From Oscillospiraceae bacterium (GTDB taxonomy: Bacteria; Bacillota; Clostridia; Oscillospirales; Oscillospiraceae): DNA of 64,000 bases. Below the pieces are notes generated by a model. It searched no databases and was not told where the DNA came from. It saw only the letters and a program-made list of their open reading frames with translations. A program made the translations under genes and the position numbers. This document shows, one piece after another, positions 33,790 through 43,199 of this stretch; the stretch's first letter is position 1, and each line of letters starts with the position of its first letter. The stretch is from positions 1 to 64,000 of the forward strand of contig JAFXAW010000012.1 of the NCBI GenBank assembly GCA_017522015.1, in the 5' to 3' direction.

Positions 33790-34425
33790 TCAGGCCTGTT
33801 GCGGCTTTGTCATCGCAGCTTTGACAATGTCAATCAGCACATCCGCGCAGACCACCAGATCCTCCGCCGTGAAGACGGCGGGGAAATTGTCGGAATACAG
33901 AATCTGCGCATTGGGCGGGAATTCCTCGTCCCCCTCCCAGACGAAAAGCTGCATAAAGAGTCCCGGCAGGAACTCCACCTGCCAGCCGGCATCACCGTGC
34001 TTCACTTCGCTTGCGCCCAGACTCTGCATCGCGGCGGAAAAAGCCGCCAGCCGCGTCCCGAAGGTAAAGGCCGCCCGTTTCAGGCATCTGCCGGTGAAGG
34101 GCTGGATATAGGTATCGCCCCAGGGCGTCTCCCGAAAAGAGAGGAAGCGCCCGGTGCTGCCGGCAAATCCGGGAGCGAGCAGGAAGCGCATCATCAGGAT
34201 CTGTGCCGCTACGCTGATTTTCGCGGCCTGCCCCTCCCCTGTTCGGACGGAAAATTCCGGCCAGGCGAGCACATATTCCTCTCCCAGCATGGTCAGACGG
34301 AAGACCTGCTGCTGCGCATCAAAGGGCACTTGGCAGCGCGCCGACGCCTCGGCCGGATCCATTTCCCTCCAGAGCGCGGCGTAATGCGCAAAAGGTACTT
34401 CCTCCTTGTTGTTCCGTTTCTCCAT
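33790..34425 (-). CDS. DUF3786 family protein of the acs operon
   Basis: 211 aa. The pattern PFDAQQQVFRLTMLGEEYVL with FRETPWGDTYIQPFTGR and PNAQILYSDNFPAVFTAEDL fits DUF3786 proteins found with corrinoid and CO dehydrogenase/acetyl-CoA synthase genes; function unknown, maybe corrinoid or cluster handling. The start at 34425 has AGGAGG 6 bases upstream. It follows the acsV-like stop by 1 base and is the last gene of the operon. Confidence 0.87.
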   Translation of the reverse strand: MEKRNNKEEVPFAHYAALWREMDPAEASARCQVPFDAQQQVFRLTMLGEEYVLAWPEFSVRTGEGQAAKISVAAQILMMRFLLAPGFAGSTGRFLSFRETPWGDTYIQPFTGRCLKRAAFTFGTRLAAFSAAMQSLGASEVKHGDAGWQVEFLPGLFMQLFVWEGDEEFPPNAQILYSDNFPAVFTAEDLVVCADVLIDIVKAAMTKPQQA

Positions 34426-34426
34426 G

Positions 34427-36352
34427 TCAGGCCTCCTGCACGCTGTGGGGAAACAGCGAAATGTCGGTATGCGGCAGGAAGCAGGCCGCCACAAAAGCAT
34501 CCATGTATCCGGGATAGGTGGAAAGCTCCAGATAGGTCATGTTCGCCGCCAGCGCGACGGTCTTCTCCTCCGCGTGTTCGGACAGGGATATGGCATACGC
34601 GCCCGCCAGAGAGGAGTTGCCGATGTAGGCATACTTCTCCAGCTCGATATCGGGAAACATGCCGATGTTAATGGCGTTTTTCATATCGATACCGCTGCCG
34701 ATGCCGCCGGCGACCAGCACGTGATCGATCATGCTCACGTCCATATCAAGACTTTTAAGCATGGTGTCAATGGCCGAGAAAATGGCGCCCTTGGCGCGGA
34801 TAAAACTGTCAATATCCACTTCATTGAGCGAAATCTCCCGCCCGGTTTCCGACTCCTCCGGGAAGGCAAGGATATAGCGTCCGGATCCGTGCTTGTCATA
34901 CGCAATCCGTCTGCCCTCACGCGCAAAATGCCCCTTGGAAGAAATCGCGCCGACGCGGTAAAGCTCACTGATGAGGTCGATGATGCCGCTGCCGCAAAGG
35001 CCAACCGGCTTCTGCCCGGCCTCTCCGATGATGGAAAAGTCCGGCTCCATACTGGCGGTGTCCAGCTTGACGCCCTCAATGGCGCCGTCCGTTGCACGCA
35101 TACCGCAGGAGATATCTCCGCCCTCAAACGCAGGGCCTGCCGAGCAGGCGCAGGAGATCATAAAATCGCGGTTGCCGAAGACCAGCTCGCCGTTGGTGCC
35201 AAGGTCGATGAACAGCGTAAACTCATCCCGATCCCACAGCAAGCCCGCGAGCGTGCCGGCAGTGATGTCGCCGCCCACATAGGAACCGATGTTGGGCGCA
35301 AGCACCACCCGCGCAGCGGAATTGGCCGTCAGGCCCAGATCGCCCGCGCGGAGCCCGTCCCAATGGAAGAAGGACGGCATATAGGGCTCCATTCGCACGC
35401 TTTCGGCAGACACGCCGACAAAAAGATGGTTCATCGTGGTGTTTCCCGCAACAGCCAGCCGCAGGATTCGCCGCGGCTCCACGCTTGCGCTTTTGCAAAG
35501 CGCGGAGAGCACGGGATTGACCGTCTCATGAATCACAGCCTTTTGCAGCCGCTCGCGTCCGCCGGGACGACTCTGTTCCACGATGCGGTTAATGACATCC
35601 GCGCCGTAGCGGATCTGGCCGTTACCGGAGGAGGCTTTGGCCAGCAGTTTCCCAGTCTTCAGATCGGAGAGCACCGCAGAAACCGTTGTGGTGCCGATAT
35701 CGATGGCAACGGTGCACAAAGGCTCGTCCTGCGCCGAAATATCCAGCGCAACGAATGTATCTCCCTTGCGCAGGCCGGAAACGTATACGCGGAAATTGTC
35801 CTCCCGCAGCACCTCCGCCAGGCGGCACATGCACGGGAAGCTGATCTCCACCTGCTCCACACCTAAGGTGGCACACAAGGCGTCCGTCAGCCGCTCGTTG
35901 TCGGGCCGGGTATCATCCAGCGTGGGGACATCCATCTCCAGCCGGACACTCTCAAAATCGTTAGAAAAGTCCACGCCCGCGCCTTTGACGTCGGTCATGA
36001 GCTTTGCAAAAATTTCTACTTCCTCACCGGAGGAGAGGTCCGCCGTTTTCATCCGGCTCTGATAGGCAGAGGCAATATCGGGAACCAGAACGGTCACATC
36101 GCCGGCAATGCGGCTCCCGCAGGCGAGGCGCCAGCCCTCGGCCAGTTCAGCATCGGAGATGTTCTGGGACGGCAGGCTGTCCAGCTCACCCTCCAGCACC
36201 CGAACGCGGCACTTGCCGCATGCGCCGTTGCCGGAGCAGGGCGCATCAATCGGCACATTCGCAGCGCGGGCGACATCCAGAAGGATATCGCCCGCATTTG
36301 CTGTCACCTGAATAAGTCCGCCGGCTTCATATTGAAAGATGACTTCCGGCAT
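34427..36352 (-). CDS. acsV: Corrinoid activation protein with [2Fe-2S] and ASKHA domains (AcsV-like)
   Basis: 641 aa. An N-terminal plant-type ferredoxin domain with CSGNGACGKCRV near residue 40 and Cys in RLACGSR near 77 binds a [2Fe-2S] cluster. A linker and the C-terminal RACE/DUF4445 ASKHA ATPase follow (TVAIDIGTTTVSAVL near 210, LFIDLGTNGELVFG near 380, GLCGSGIIDLISEL near 450, VLVAGGIGSGIDM near 540). Such proteins reduce inactive Co(II) corrinoid to Co(I) with ATP, re-activating the corrinoid protein encoded upstream. It lies 3 bases after acsB. Confidence 0.92.
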   Translation of the reverse strand: MPEVIFQYEAGGLIQVTANAGDILLDVARAANVPIDAPCSGNGACGKCRVRVLEGELDSLPSQNISDAELAEGWRLACGSRIAGDVTVLVPDIASAYQSRMKTADLSSGEEVEIFAKLMTDVKGAGVDFSNDFESVRLEMDVPTLDDTRPDNERLTDALCATLGVEQVEISFPCMCRLAEVLREDNFRVYVSGLRKGDTFVALDISAQDEPLCTVAIDIGTTTVSAVLSDLKTGKLLAKASSGNGQIRYGADVINRIVEQSRPGGRERLQKAVIHETVNPVLSALCKSASVEPRRILRLAVAGNTTMNHLFVGVSAESVRMEPYMPSFFHWDGLRAGDLGLTANSAARVVLAPNIGSYVGGDITAGTLAGLLWDRDEFTLFIDLGTNGELVFGNRDFMISCACSAGPAFEGGDISCGMRATDGAIEGVKLDTASMEPDFSIIGEAGQKPVGLCGSGIIDLISELYRVGAISSKGHFAREGRRIAYDKHGSGRYILAFPEESETGREISLNEVDIDSFIRAKGAIFSAIDTMLKSLDMDVSMIDHVLVAGGIGSGIDMKNAINIGMFPDIELEKYAYIGNSSLAGAYAISLSEHAEEKTVALAANMTYLELSTYPGYMDAFVAACFLPHTDISLFPHSVQEA

Positions 36353-36355
36353 AAC

Positions 36356-38485
36356 TTACATCAGGGGATCCATGGACAGAACGGGGTGGTCTTTCTCCGT
36401 GAGGAACTCCATCAGAGCCTCGGGATCCTCGCAGATCGTCTCATCCGCGATCTTATCGCAGAAGTTCTCAATGCCGTAGAGCTTGAGCGCGGTCTCATTG
36501 AGTCTGGTAGCCACGTCGTCCTTGAGCTCCTTGGGCATCCACACGATGCGCTTGATGCCGTCCTCCGCCGCTGCGAACTTCGGAGAGGCGATGAAGCGGC
36601 GACCGTGTCCCATGAAGCCGGGCGTCTGCACGCCGCCGCCGGTCATGGAGGCCAGCTCACCGAAGGTCATGCCGGTGGGCGTCATGCCGCCGAACTCACG
36701 GTTGACGATCACGAAGCCGTTGGAGAGCGGCTCGATACCGCAGATGCACTCAAAGCAGCCGCAGGAGGTCATGGGATCTTCCATGATGGAGTAGAGCGTG
36801 ACGGTGTCCACCGCGCCGTGCGTTGCGGAATGCACCATCTTGTCCACCGCCTCGTAACGGCCGGTCTTCTCGTCAATGCAGCCCTCCTTCGGAATCGGCT
36901 GGGAGGGACCCTGCGGGTTGAGCTCAAAGGTCGCCTTGGCATCCAGCCAGGAGACAGCGCCGCACAGGCCGAGGCGCTCGGGCGTGACCACGCAGCAGTG
37001 GGCAGGCGCGAAGGACTGGCAGAGGATGCAGGTGTAGAACTGGTTGACGGACTCGTCGGTCATGGATTCCAGACGGGCGTCACGCGCCTCGTAAGCAGGC
37101 AGAGCCTCCTCGTTGAGGATCTTGTTGACCTTCTCCGGATCGGTAACCATCGTGACCTGGCACTTGTCAACAACCGCGTCGAACTCGTCCATAATCATGA
37201 CGTACAGCACTTCACCAAAGTGCTTCAGTCGCAGACCCTTATCGTAGGCATCCTTGCTGATGCGGATGCGGAACTGGTTGCGCTGGCCGGTGTGCATGAC
37301 GCCTTCCATATAGTTGAACCAGGTGTGGATCTTACGCTCGATGACGGACTCAAAGTCCTTCTGCATCTTGGCGCCGGCCACCTCAATATAGGTTGCCAGA
37401 GAGTATTCCTTGGCGCCGGAATCAATGTCGGGCCCATCGACCGTGATCTTGTGATCCTCGATCTCATCCATCGCGCGCATGGTGAGCAGCTCGCAGGTGT
37501 AGTTCTTGCCGTAAACGAACTCGGCCTGCGTGTCGGCGCGGCGAATAACCTCACCCTCGAAGGCGGAGGCAAAAGCCACGGGAATGGGCAGTTCCTTAAC
37601 CTTGATCTTGATGTTGCGCAGCTCCAGAGAACGCTTGACCGTCTCGTCGTGATTGGTGACGGACTCCAGCGCGCCGGGAACCTGCAGGTCGCCCAGATCG
37701 AGGTCCGAAACCACGGGGAAGCCAAGCGCGATGGCGCCCGCGCCGGCAGAAACGACGACCTCATTGAGCGCGCCGAAGGTGTTGACAAACGCGGGCACGC
37801 GCTCCTTGGTGTAGGTCAGCAGCGCCGCCAGATCGCCGGGCGTGACGTTGCCGAAAATAAGCGCGGCGCGGATCGCCACGGTAACAACATGGATAACGGA
37901 AGTGACGTCATGTCCCAGCGGCACAACGCGCAGCTCCAGGCCCATCTTCACGTTCTGCTCGATGGCCTGATCAATGCACTCGCCCACCAGGAAGGTCAGG
38001 ATGCCCTTGGACTGATAGTCCTTGACGACCTTCGCCACATCGGCGGCGTCGTCCGCCTTGCCCAGCACAACGGCCACGCCGGGGATGTCACCCGTGACCA
38101 GCGGCACGCCCAGAGAACGGATAATGGGATCGGGCACAAAGCCGATGCCGGCTTCGTCCGCATAGGGCTGCGCGCCGTCCACGAATTTCAGGCCTTCCAG
38201 AATCTCCGCGCCCACCGCAGTGGCCAGGCCGGCGTTCAGGGCATCGCCCAGCTCCGGCTTGTTGGAAATCAGGCTCTTGAGAACCTCTACGCAGGCAGGC
38301 AGGTCGCCCAGCTTCTGCACCTTGACGCCGGTGGCGGCGTAAATGGTCGGGAAGAAGTAAGCGGTGTCGGGGAACGCGATCTTCGCGTCCGCACCGTACT
38401 TGGCAATGGCGTCGTTTACCGCGCCTTCGGTCAGGCCTGCAACCGCGTTGGAGCCGGCAAAGATCAGATCTGTAAGTGCACTCAT
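36356..38485 (-). CDS. acsB: Acetyl-CoA synthase (CO dehydrogenase/acetyl-CoA synthase beta subunit)
   Basis: 709 aa, full length. It condenses CO, a methyl group from the corrinoid protein and CoA to acetyl-CoA at the Ni-Fe-S A-cluster. All ligands are present: Cys486, Cys489, Cys498 and Cys508 for the [4Fe-4S] cluster and the Cys575-Gly576-Cys577 motif (SCGCFEC) for nickel, in the same spacing as the well-studied Moorella enzyme. AAGGAGG precedes the start. It sits between the AcsC-AcsE fusion and the activator in the operon. The CO-producing partner (AcsA/CooS) is not in the window. Confidence 0.97.
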   Translation of the reverse strand: MSALTDLIFAGSNAVAGLTEGAVNDAIAKYGADAKIAFPDTAYFFPTIYAATGVKVQKLGDLPACVEVLKSLISNKPELGDALNAGLATAVGAEILEGLKFVDGAQPYADEAGIGFVPDPIIRSLGVPLVTGDIPGVAVVLGKADDAADVAKVVKDYQSKGILTFLVGECIDQAIEQNVKMGLELRVVPLGHDVTSVIHVVTVAIRAALIFGNVTPGDLAALLTYTKERVPAFVNTFGALNEVVVSAGAGAIALGFPVVSDLDLGDLQVPGALESVTNHDETVKRSLELRNIKIKVKELPIPVAFASAFEGEVIRRADTQAEFVYGKNYTCELLTMRAMDEIEDHKITVDGPDIDSGAKEYSLATYIEVAGAKMQKDFESVIERKIHTWFNYMEGVMHTGQRNQFRIRISKDAYDKGLRLKHFGEVLYVMIMDEFDAVVDKCQVTMVTDPEKVNKILNEEALPAYEARDARLESMTDESVNQFYTCILCQSFAPAHCCVVTPERLGLCGAVSWLDAKATFELNPQGPSQPIPKEGCIDEKTGRYEAVDKMVHSATHGAVDTVTLYSIMEDPMTSCGCFECICGIEPLSNGFVIVNREFGGMTPTGMTFGELASMTGGGVQTPGFMGHGRRFIASPKFAAAEDGIKRIVWMPKELKDDVATRLNETALKLYGIENFCDKIADETICEDPEALMEFLTEKDHPVLSMDPLM

Positions 38486-38569
38486 GCTATTTTCCTCCTT
38501 ATATTTTATAAATGTTTTATAAAGAATATGTCATTTCCCCCCGCTTTGTGCGGGGGGAAAGTGAGGTCC

Positions 38570-40855
38570 TCAGATGTCCAGATAGGAATCCGAATACAGT
38601 TCGTTGTTCTTGAAAATGTCGCAGGTGCGGATGGTTTCCATCAGGCGCAGGTCGCAGGGGTTGACGATGGCGGAGGTCAGACCCTGCATCATGGCCATGG
38701 CAACCAGAGCCGAATCCATGATGGGACGCAGCGCCTTGGGAGCGCCGTTGGAGTTGTTGGAAAGGCCGCCGGTGGTCTTCAGACCCTGCTCGGCAATGCT
38801 GCGGATGGCATGGAGGACATCCATCTGCTTGTCCTGCATACCCTTGACCACCAGGAACAGCGGGTCGAACCACAGATCATCCGCATCCATGCCAAGCGCC
38901 AGCGCGCGGTCAAGCATGGTCTGGCAATGCGCCATACGCTCCTCGTTGTCCTTGGCAATGCCGTCGGCAGAGCACAGGGCGACGACGATGGCGTCGTTGG
39001 CGGCAGCCAGGTTGATGTTGTCAATGCGGCTTCCGGCGTCAGCGGAGTTGATGATGGGCTTGCCGTTCGTGCGGTTGTAGACACGGATACCGGCCTCAAT
39101 GGCCTTCTTGTTCGCCGTATCCAGCGCCAGCGGCACGTTGTTGAAGTTCTCCTGCAGCGTGCGCACTGCCCAGGTCATCAGCTCGGGGCCGTTCTTCTCA
39201 GCGGGTCCGATGTTTACATCCAGATAGGTTGCGCCGGCGGCAATCTGCTCGGCAGCGCGCTTGAGGATGGGTTCCGGATCGAAGTTGGCCATCGCCTCGC
39301 GGATCACGGGGCTGATGCAGTGGATGCGCTCACCGATGACCACGAACTTCTTGGAGGACGGGTCGCGGTGCTTATAAGTGACTTCCTGCGGGATGATCTT
39401 GACCTCGGGATAGACCAGCTTGGAGTAGTCCACCGGGCCCTCTTCCTGCGTCTCAACAGCCTTGGCAGTATCCTTGGACTTGGTCTTCGCCGCAGCTTCG
39501 GCAGCCTTGACATGCTCGCCGTCCTTGAGGTACTTGGTGATCTCAACCGCCTCGCGGGTGCCGACCACGACGTTCCACTCGGGCAGCTTCTCGGCGATCT
39601 CGCCCTTGAGCACGGCGACCTTGCCGGGGATGATGAGGGTACGGTTACGGATCTTCTCCTCCACGCCGAGCTCGGCAAAGCCCTTCTGGATGGTGGAGGC
39701 GGAGAACTTGCCGGCCGCCCAGGCGGTCAGCACCGACATGCCGGAGGCATCGGTGATAATGAGGTTGACGGGCACCTTGGAGCGCTCCAGCTCGCCGGAA
39801 ACCAGGAAGTAGGTCAGCGCGAAGTCCACCGTCGTCATGCAGGGATCGTCCGGGCCGGCGCCGTTCATCGGGTAGATGCCCGGGGTGACCTTCATGGGCT
39901 TCTGCGGGTCGGTGTAGATGTTCTGACGCAGGCCGCACAGAGCCAGCGCCTCGGCATAGCGGAACTCCTCCATAATCAGGATGGAGCCGTACTTAACAGT
40001 GAACAGAGAAGCAAGCGCGGTCTGCAGATGCATGTCGCCGTGCGCCAGCTTGTTGAGGTTCACGATGGAGGGATAGCCGCAGCTGCGGTCGCCGTCCTTG
40101 AGTGCGGTGCGGCGAAGCAGCACAGCGTTACGGTAGGTGTTCTTGATGTCCGCACCGGTGACGTCGACAACCAGATTCTTGTTGCCCGCGGCCTCCAGCT
40201 TGGAGATCACCTCGTAGCTCTCCTCAATCGTTTCGCCCTGCACGCCGAGAATCGCGCCGCATTCCTTTGCAGCGGCGTTCATCGCTTCCCAGTTGTCCTT
40301 GTTCGCGCCGTTGAGGATGGGCGCCATGCCCTTGCATTCGGCCAGCGCAGCCTTGGCGACCTCGGCATCGGTGCAGCCAAGCACCAGCGCACGGCCCGCC
40401 GCGACGGCCTTCTTCACCAGAGATACGTATTTGTCCGCACCGTTTCCGGCATAGTTGAGATGGAGCACTTCCACGTGCATCCGCTCGCCGATGCGCTCAT
40501 AATCCACCTTGGCCATCTCGGCAATCTTCGCGTCAATCACATCGTCCTCAAGGCCGGTGCACAGATCGACCGCGAACAGGTTGCGGGAAACAAGGGTCTT
40601 CTCGTGGCGGAACAGCACGGTCTCGCCGCCGAGCTTATAGGCATTTTCGCCTGCGCCGAATTCGACGGTCTTCATCGGGGGCGCGGTGGCCTCGCCGAGG
40701 ATTGCAAGCGACTCAGCGCTGAAATGGGGGCACTTCTCCAGCGGCAGCGCGCCCTGTGCAACCTTCATGCAAAAGGCCATACAAGTGGGGCAGCCGCACT
40801 CCTTGCAGTTGGTCTTCGGAGAGAGCTTAAAAATATCCAAACCTTTCAATGCCAT
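38570..40855 (-). CDS. Fusion of corrinoid/Fe-S protein large subunit (AcsC) and methyl-H4folate methyltransferase (AcsE)
   Basis: 761 aa in one uninterrupted frame. Residues 1-444 match AcsC: an N-terminal [4Fe-4S] motif with Cys17, Cys20, Cys25 and Cys42, then the TIM barrel and corrinoid-binding region (AVLKGEIAEKLPEWNVVVGT). Residues 445-500 form an Ala/Lys/Glu-rich linker. Residues about 502-761 match AcsE, the pterin-binding methyltransferase (VIGERIHCISP, YLDVNIGPA, ALDTANKKAIEAG, TTGGLSNNSNGAP). The methyl group thus moves from folate to cobalt within one chain. AAAGGAGG precedes the start. In other acetogens these are separate genes; the fusion is notable. Confidence 0.94.
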   Translation of the reverse strand: MALKGLDIFKLSPKTNCKECGCPTCMAFCMKVAQGALPLEKCPHFSAESLAILGEATAPPMKTVEFGAGENAYKLGGETVLFRHEKTLVSRNLFAVDLCTGLEDDVIDAKIAEMAKVDYERIGERMHVEVLHLNYAGNGADKYVSLVKKAVAAGRALVLGCTDAEVAKAALAECKGMAPILNGANKDNWEAMNAAAKECGAILGVQGETIEESYEVISKLEAAGNKNLVVDVTGADIKNTYRNAVLLRRTALKDGDRSCGYPSIVNLNKLAHGDMHLQTALASLFTVKYGSILIMEEFRYAEALALCGLRQNIYTDPQKPMKVTPGIYPMNGAGPDDPCMTTVDFALTYFLVSGELERSKVPVNLIITDASGMSVLTAWAAGKFSASTIQKGFAELGVEEKIRNRTLIIPGKVAVLKGEIAEKLPEWNVVVGTREAVEITKYLKDGEHVKAAEAAAKTKSKDTAKAVETQEEGPVDYSKLVYPEVKIIPQEVTYKHRDPSSKKFVVIGERIHCISPVIREAMANFDPEPILKRAAEQIAAGATYLDVNIGPAEKNGPELMTWAVRTLQENFNNVPLALDTANKKAIEAGIRVYNRTNGKPIINSADAGSRIDNINLAAANDAIVVALCSADGIAKDNEERMAHCQTMLDRALALGMDADDLWFDPLFLVVKGMQDKQMDVLHAIRSIAEQGLKTTGGLSNNSNGAPKALRPIMDSALVAMAMMQGLTSAIVNPCDLRLMETIRTCDIFKNNELYSDSYLDI

Positions 40856-40874
40856 AAGATTTGCGCCTCCTTTC

Positions 40875-41819
40875 TCACATCAACGCGGTGATCATCTTGT
40901 GGATCGCCGCGATGGATTCGGGATGAGCCAGACTGACCGCATCACTGCCGCCGGCAAGGCAGGCGGAGGCGGTGGTGATCTCCATCTCGATGCCGCGCTC
41001 CTCGGCGCTTCCCCATTCGGGCGCCTCGGACTCGGGCAGCATGGATTCCTTCACCGACCAGGTCTCGGAAGAAACCGGCGTGACGATCGGCATCTGCAGC
41101 ATCTCGTCGCCCTGCTCGAGTGCGGTAGCACGCACACGGTCGAGCGTGGAGGACAGATATTCAAAGCCGTAGCCGGCAGCGGCAGAACCCACGTTCATGA
41201 CCATGCTCTCGGGCTTGACGCCGAGCTGGGTCATAATCACGTTGAGCTGCTTTGCCAGGTTAAGGTCCACGGCGGACTCAGCGCCCACCTTGTGACCGTA
41301 AGCCAGTGCAACGGACGCACCGACCGTCTTATAGTTTTCCTCACGCGCGGAGAGAATGAGCACGTTTTTGCTCTGCAGAGCCTCGGCCATCGCCGAAAAC
41401 AGCTCCGCGTCCTTTTCCACGTTCTTGCAGCCCATAATCACCAGCGGCATCTCGACCGCAGCGGCAACCTCTTTCGCCTGCGCGACGCAGTCCGCCACAG
41501 ACTTGTTCAGTCCGTTGGGATCGGCGCCCTCGAAGGCCAGGCAGAGGAAGGACACGCCTTCAATCGTCTCCGCCCGCTTAGCCATTTCGGCCATGCCAGT
41601 GCAGCCGGCATAGAAACTCGCTATACCGGGGGCAGGAAAACTCTCCGGCCAGAGGTCGGAAATCTCCGCACCGATCTTGGGCTGGATCGTCTGCTGCTCG
41701 TCAAAGTTGTAGAACGGAAGCACATTCACACCGCCGATGACGGTGCTCTTGTCACCGACTCCAATCGTCACCTCATTGATGCGGGAGCCGAAGACCTGGG
41801 TCTTTGGCGCAAAGGCCAT
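40875..41819 (-). CDS. acsD: Corrinoid/iron-sulfur protein small subunit
   Basis: 314 aa. The start RINEVTIGVGDKSTVIGGVN with PFYNFDE and the central TIM-barrel strands (SFLCLAFEGADPNG, MPLVIMGCKNVEKDAEL) are typical of the delta subunit that pairs with AcsC to cap the corrinoid. It lies 19 bases upstream of the fusion gene. Ribosome site AAAGGGG. Length is normal. Confidence 0.95.
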   Translation of the reverse strand: MAFAPKTQVFGSRINEVTIGVGDKSTVIGGVNVLPFYNFDEQQTIQPKIGAEISDLWPESFPAPGIASFYAGCTGMAEMAKRAETIEGVSFLCLAFEGADPNGLNKSVADCVAQAKEVAAAVEMPLVIMGCKNVEKDAELFSAMAEALQSKNVLILSAREENYKTVGASVALAYGHKVGAESAVDLNLAKQLNVIMTQLGVKPESMVMNVGSAAAGYGFEYLSSTLDRVRATALEQGDEMLQMPIVTPVSSETWSVKESMLPESEAPEWGSAEERGIEMEITTASACLAGGSDAVSLAHPESIAAIHKMITALM

Positions 41820-41888
41820 AAGTATACATCCCCTTTTCTTTATTAAGTCTCCGCTTTGCGGAGAAGGTATCGCAAAGTATTGCTTTGA

Positions 41889-42656
41889 TTACAGTCCCAG
41901 GTTTTCCATCACGGCGGCAAGCGCCCGCTTGACGGGCGAATCCTCCGGAATCTTGGAGCTGGGTTTTCCGTCACAGTCGTATTCATAGACCATGTCGTCA
42001 TGCGGAAGGACGCCGGCAAGCGTGAGTCCCTGCAGCGCGATTTCTTCCTTCACGCCGTCACTGAGAACGCCGCCCGGCGCGCGGTTGACGATGAGCAGCA
42101 GCTTTCCGGGCTTGAGCCCAAGCTCGTCCACCATCTTCGCAATGCGTCCCACCGCCTGAATGCCCCGGCGGGAACTGTCACTGACCAGCAGCATGACATC
42201 CACGTGCGGCAGCGTTCCGCGGCTGATGTGCTCCAGGCCCGCCTCGTTGTCCACGACCAGATAGCGGTAATTGCCGACATATTTGTTGATCTGCGTTTTG
42301 AGCACGCCGTTGACATAGCAGTAGCAGCCCTGTCCCTGTGTGCGGCCCATGACCAGCATGTCAAAATCGTCTTCCTCGATAAGGGCATCGGCAAACTTGA
42401 GCTCGGCATAGTCCGCCTTGGTCATGCCGGCAGGCACCGTGCCCTTGAGCTCGGACTGCGCCATCTCCTCCCGGATCGTACCCAGAGTGGTTTCCACATC
42501 AACGCCGAGAACCTCGTTGAGATTGGAGTTGGCGTCCGCGTCCACCACCAGGATCGGCCCCTTCTTCTGGCGGATCAGCCGGTCAATGAGCATGCCGCAT
42601 ATCGTGGTTTTTCCAACGCCGCCCTTACCGGCGACTGCAATCGTCTGTGTTAGCAT
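41889..42656 (-). CDS. cooC: CooC-type nickel-insertion ATPase
   Basis: 255 aa, SIMIBI-class NTPase. Deviant Walker A AGKGGVGKTTICG at residue 8, LVVDADANSNLNEVLG near 38, CxC motif in GQGCYCYVNG near 112 that binds metal at the dimer interface in relatives, and VVDNEAGLEHISRG near 135. It matures the nickel centre of CO dehydrogenase or acetyl-CoA synthase (AcsF/CooC group). Operon position is between the 75-aa gene and acsD. Confidence 0.93.
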   Translation of the reverse strand: MLTQTIAVAGKGGVGKTTICGMLIDRLIRQKKGPILVVDADANSNLNEVLGVDVETTLGTIREEMAQSELKGTVPAGMTKADYAELKFADALIEEDDFDMLVMGRTQGQGCYCYVNGVLKTQINKYVGNYRYLVVDNEAGLEHISRGTLPHVDVMLLVSDSSRRGIQAVGRIAKMVDELGLKPGKLLLIVNRAPGGVLSDGVKEEIALQGLTLAGVLPHDDMVYEYDCDGKPSSKIPEDSPVKRALAAVMENLGL

Positions 42657-42683
42657 GGATAATTCCCCTTTTTCTGTCCGCCG

Positions 42684-42911
42684 TCAGTCCAGCGGGGTGA
42701 AGTGAAAAATCTGAAGCAGGCCGACGCCCTCCGCCGTGACAACCTGGCATCCGTCCGGCAGATGCTCAACCGTCAGGCCGATGCTGCGGTCCCGCAGCAG
42801 GGCGCGCACATAGGCCTCCGGACTTTCCACGTCCACTTCCTGAAACAGCACGTCCCGCATCTGGTTGCGCGCGCAGTCGTTCTCGATCTTACGCACGACC
42901 TCGTATTTCAT
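42684..42911 (-). CDS. Small conserved-looking protein of the acs operon (75 aa)
   Basis: 75 aa, MKYEVVRKIENDCARNQMRD onward, with no membrane segment and no clear metal motif; the two Cys are separated. Not recognised. It starts at 42911 with AGGAG 11 bases upstream and lies between the His-rich protein and cooC, with 13- and 27-base gaps, so it is surely part of the operon. A role with nickel delivery or corrinoid protein assembly is a guess from position. Confidence 0.78.
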   Translation of the reverse strand: MKYEVVRKIENDCARNQMRDVLFQEVDVESPEAYVRALLRDRSIGLTVEHLPDGCQVVTAEGVGLLQIFHFTPLD

Positions 42912-42924
42912 AGCGCCGCCGCTC

Positions 42925-43179
42925 CTACTCGGCGAGGCTCGCAAGCACGGCGGAAAGGCGCTCGTTGCCCTTTTCAAAATCAGCAACGGCCTGCATCACC
43001 TGTTCATAGGCGGCATGCTCGCCTCTCTCATCCAGCTTTTTGGCAAGTCCGGCCAGCTCGCTGGCGTGCTGTGCATTGTGGCCGACCATATACTTCATCA
43101 GAGCCAGAAGCTCTGCCATGGGGTCGTGTCCCCCGGCGTGCTCGTGGTGATGGTGTGTGTGTTCAAAATTCGCGGACAT
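42925..43179 (-). CDS. His-rich small protein, likely metal-binding, first gene of acs operon
   Basis: 84 aa. The N-terminus carries HTHHHHEHAGGH (residues 8-19); the remainder is a helical hairpin (LMKYMVGHNAQHASELAGLA, AAYEQVMQAVADFEKGNERL) with more His. His-rich small proteins such as CooJ store or donate nickel for CO dehydrogenase; this protein is not a clear CooJ homologue but the analogy fits its place before cooC. AAGGAG precedes the start by 9 bases. Confidence 0.85.
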   Translation of the reverse strand: MSANFEHTHHHHEHAGGHDPMAELLALMKYMVGHNAQHASELAGLAKKLDERGEHAAYEQVMQAVADFEKGNERLSAVLASLAE

Positions 43180-43199
43180 GGCACTGTTCTCCTTACCCT

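Noticed and set aside
38570..40855. AcsC-AcsE fusion as frameshift or assembly artefact
   Set aside because: The frame is uninterrupted, the linker is a typical flexible Ala/Lys/Glu stretch and both domains are full length, so I treat it as real.
36332..40891. 1519-aa plus-strand open frame
   Set aside because: It lies antisense to acsB and acsC-E, whose protein families and motifs are unmistakable. The long antisense frame is a GC-codon artefact, and it lacks a ribosome site or recognisable domain.
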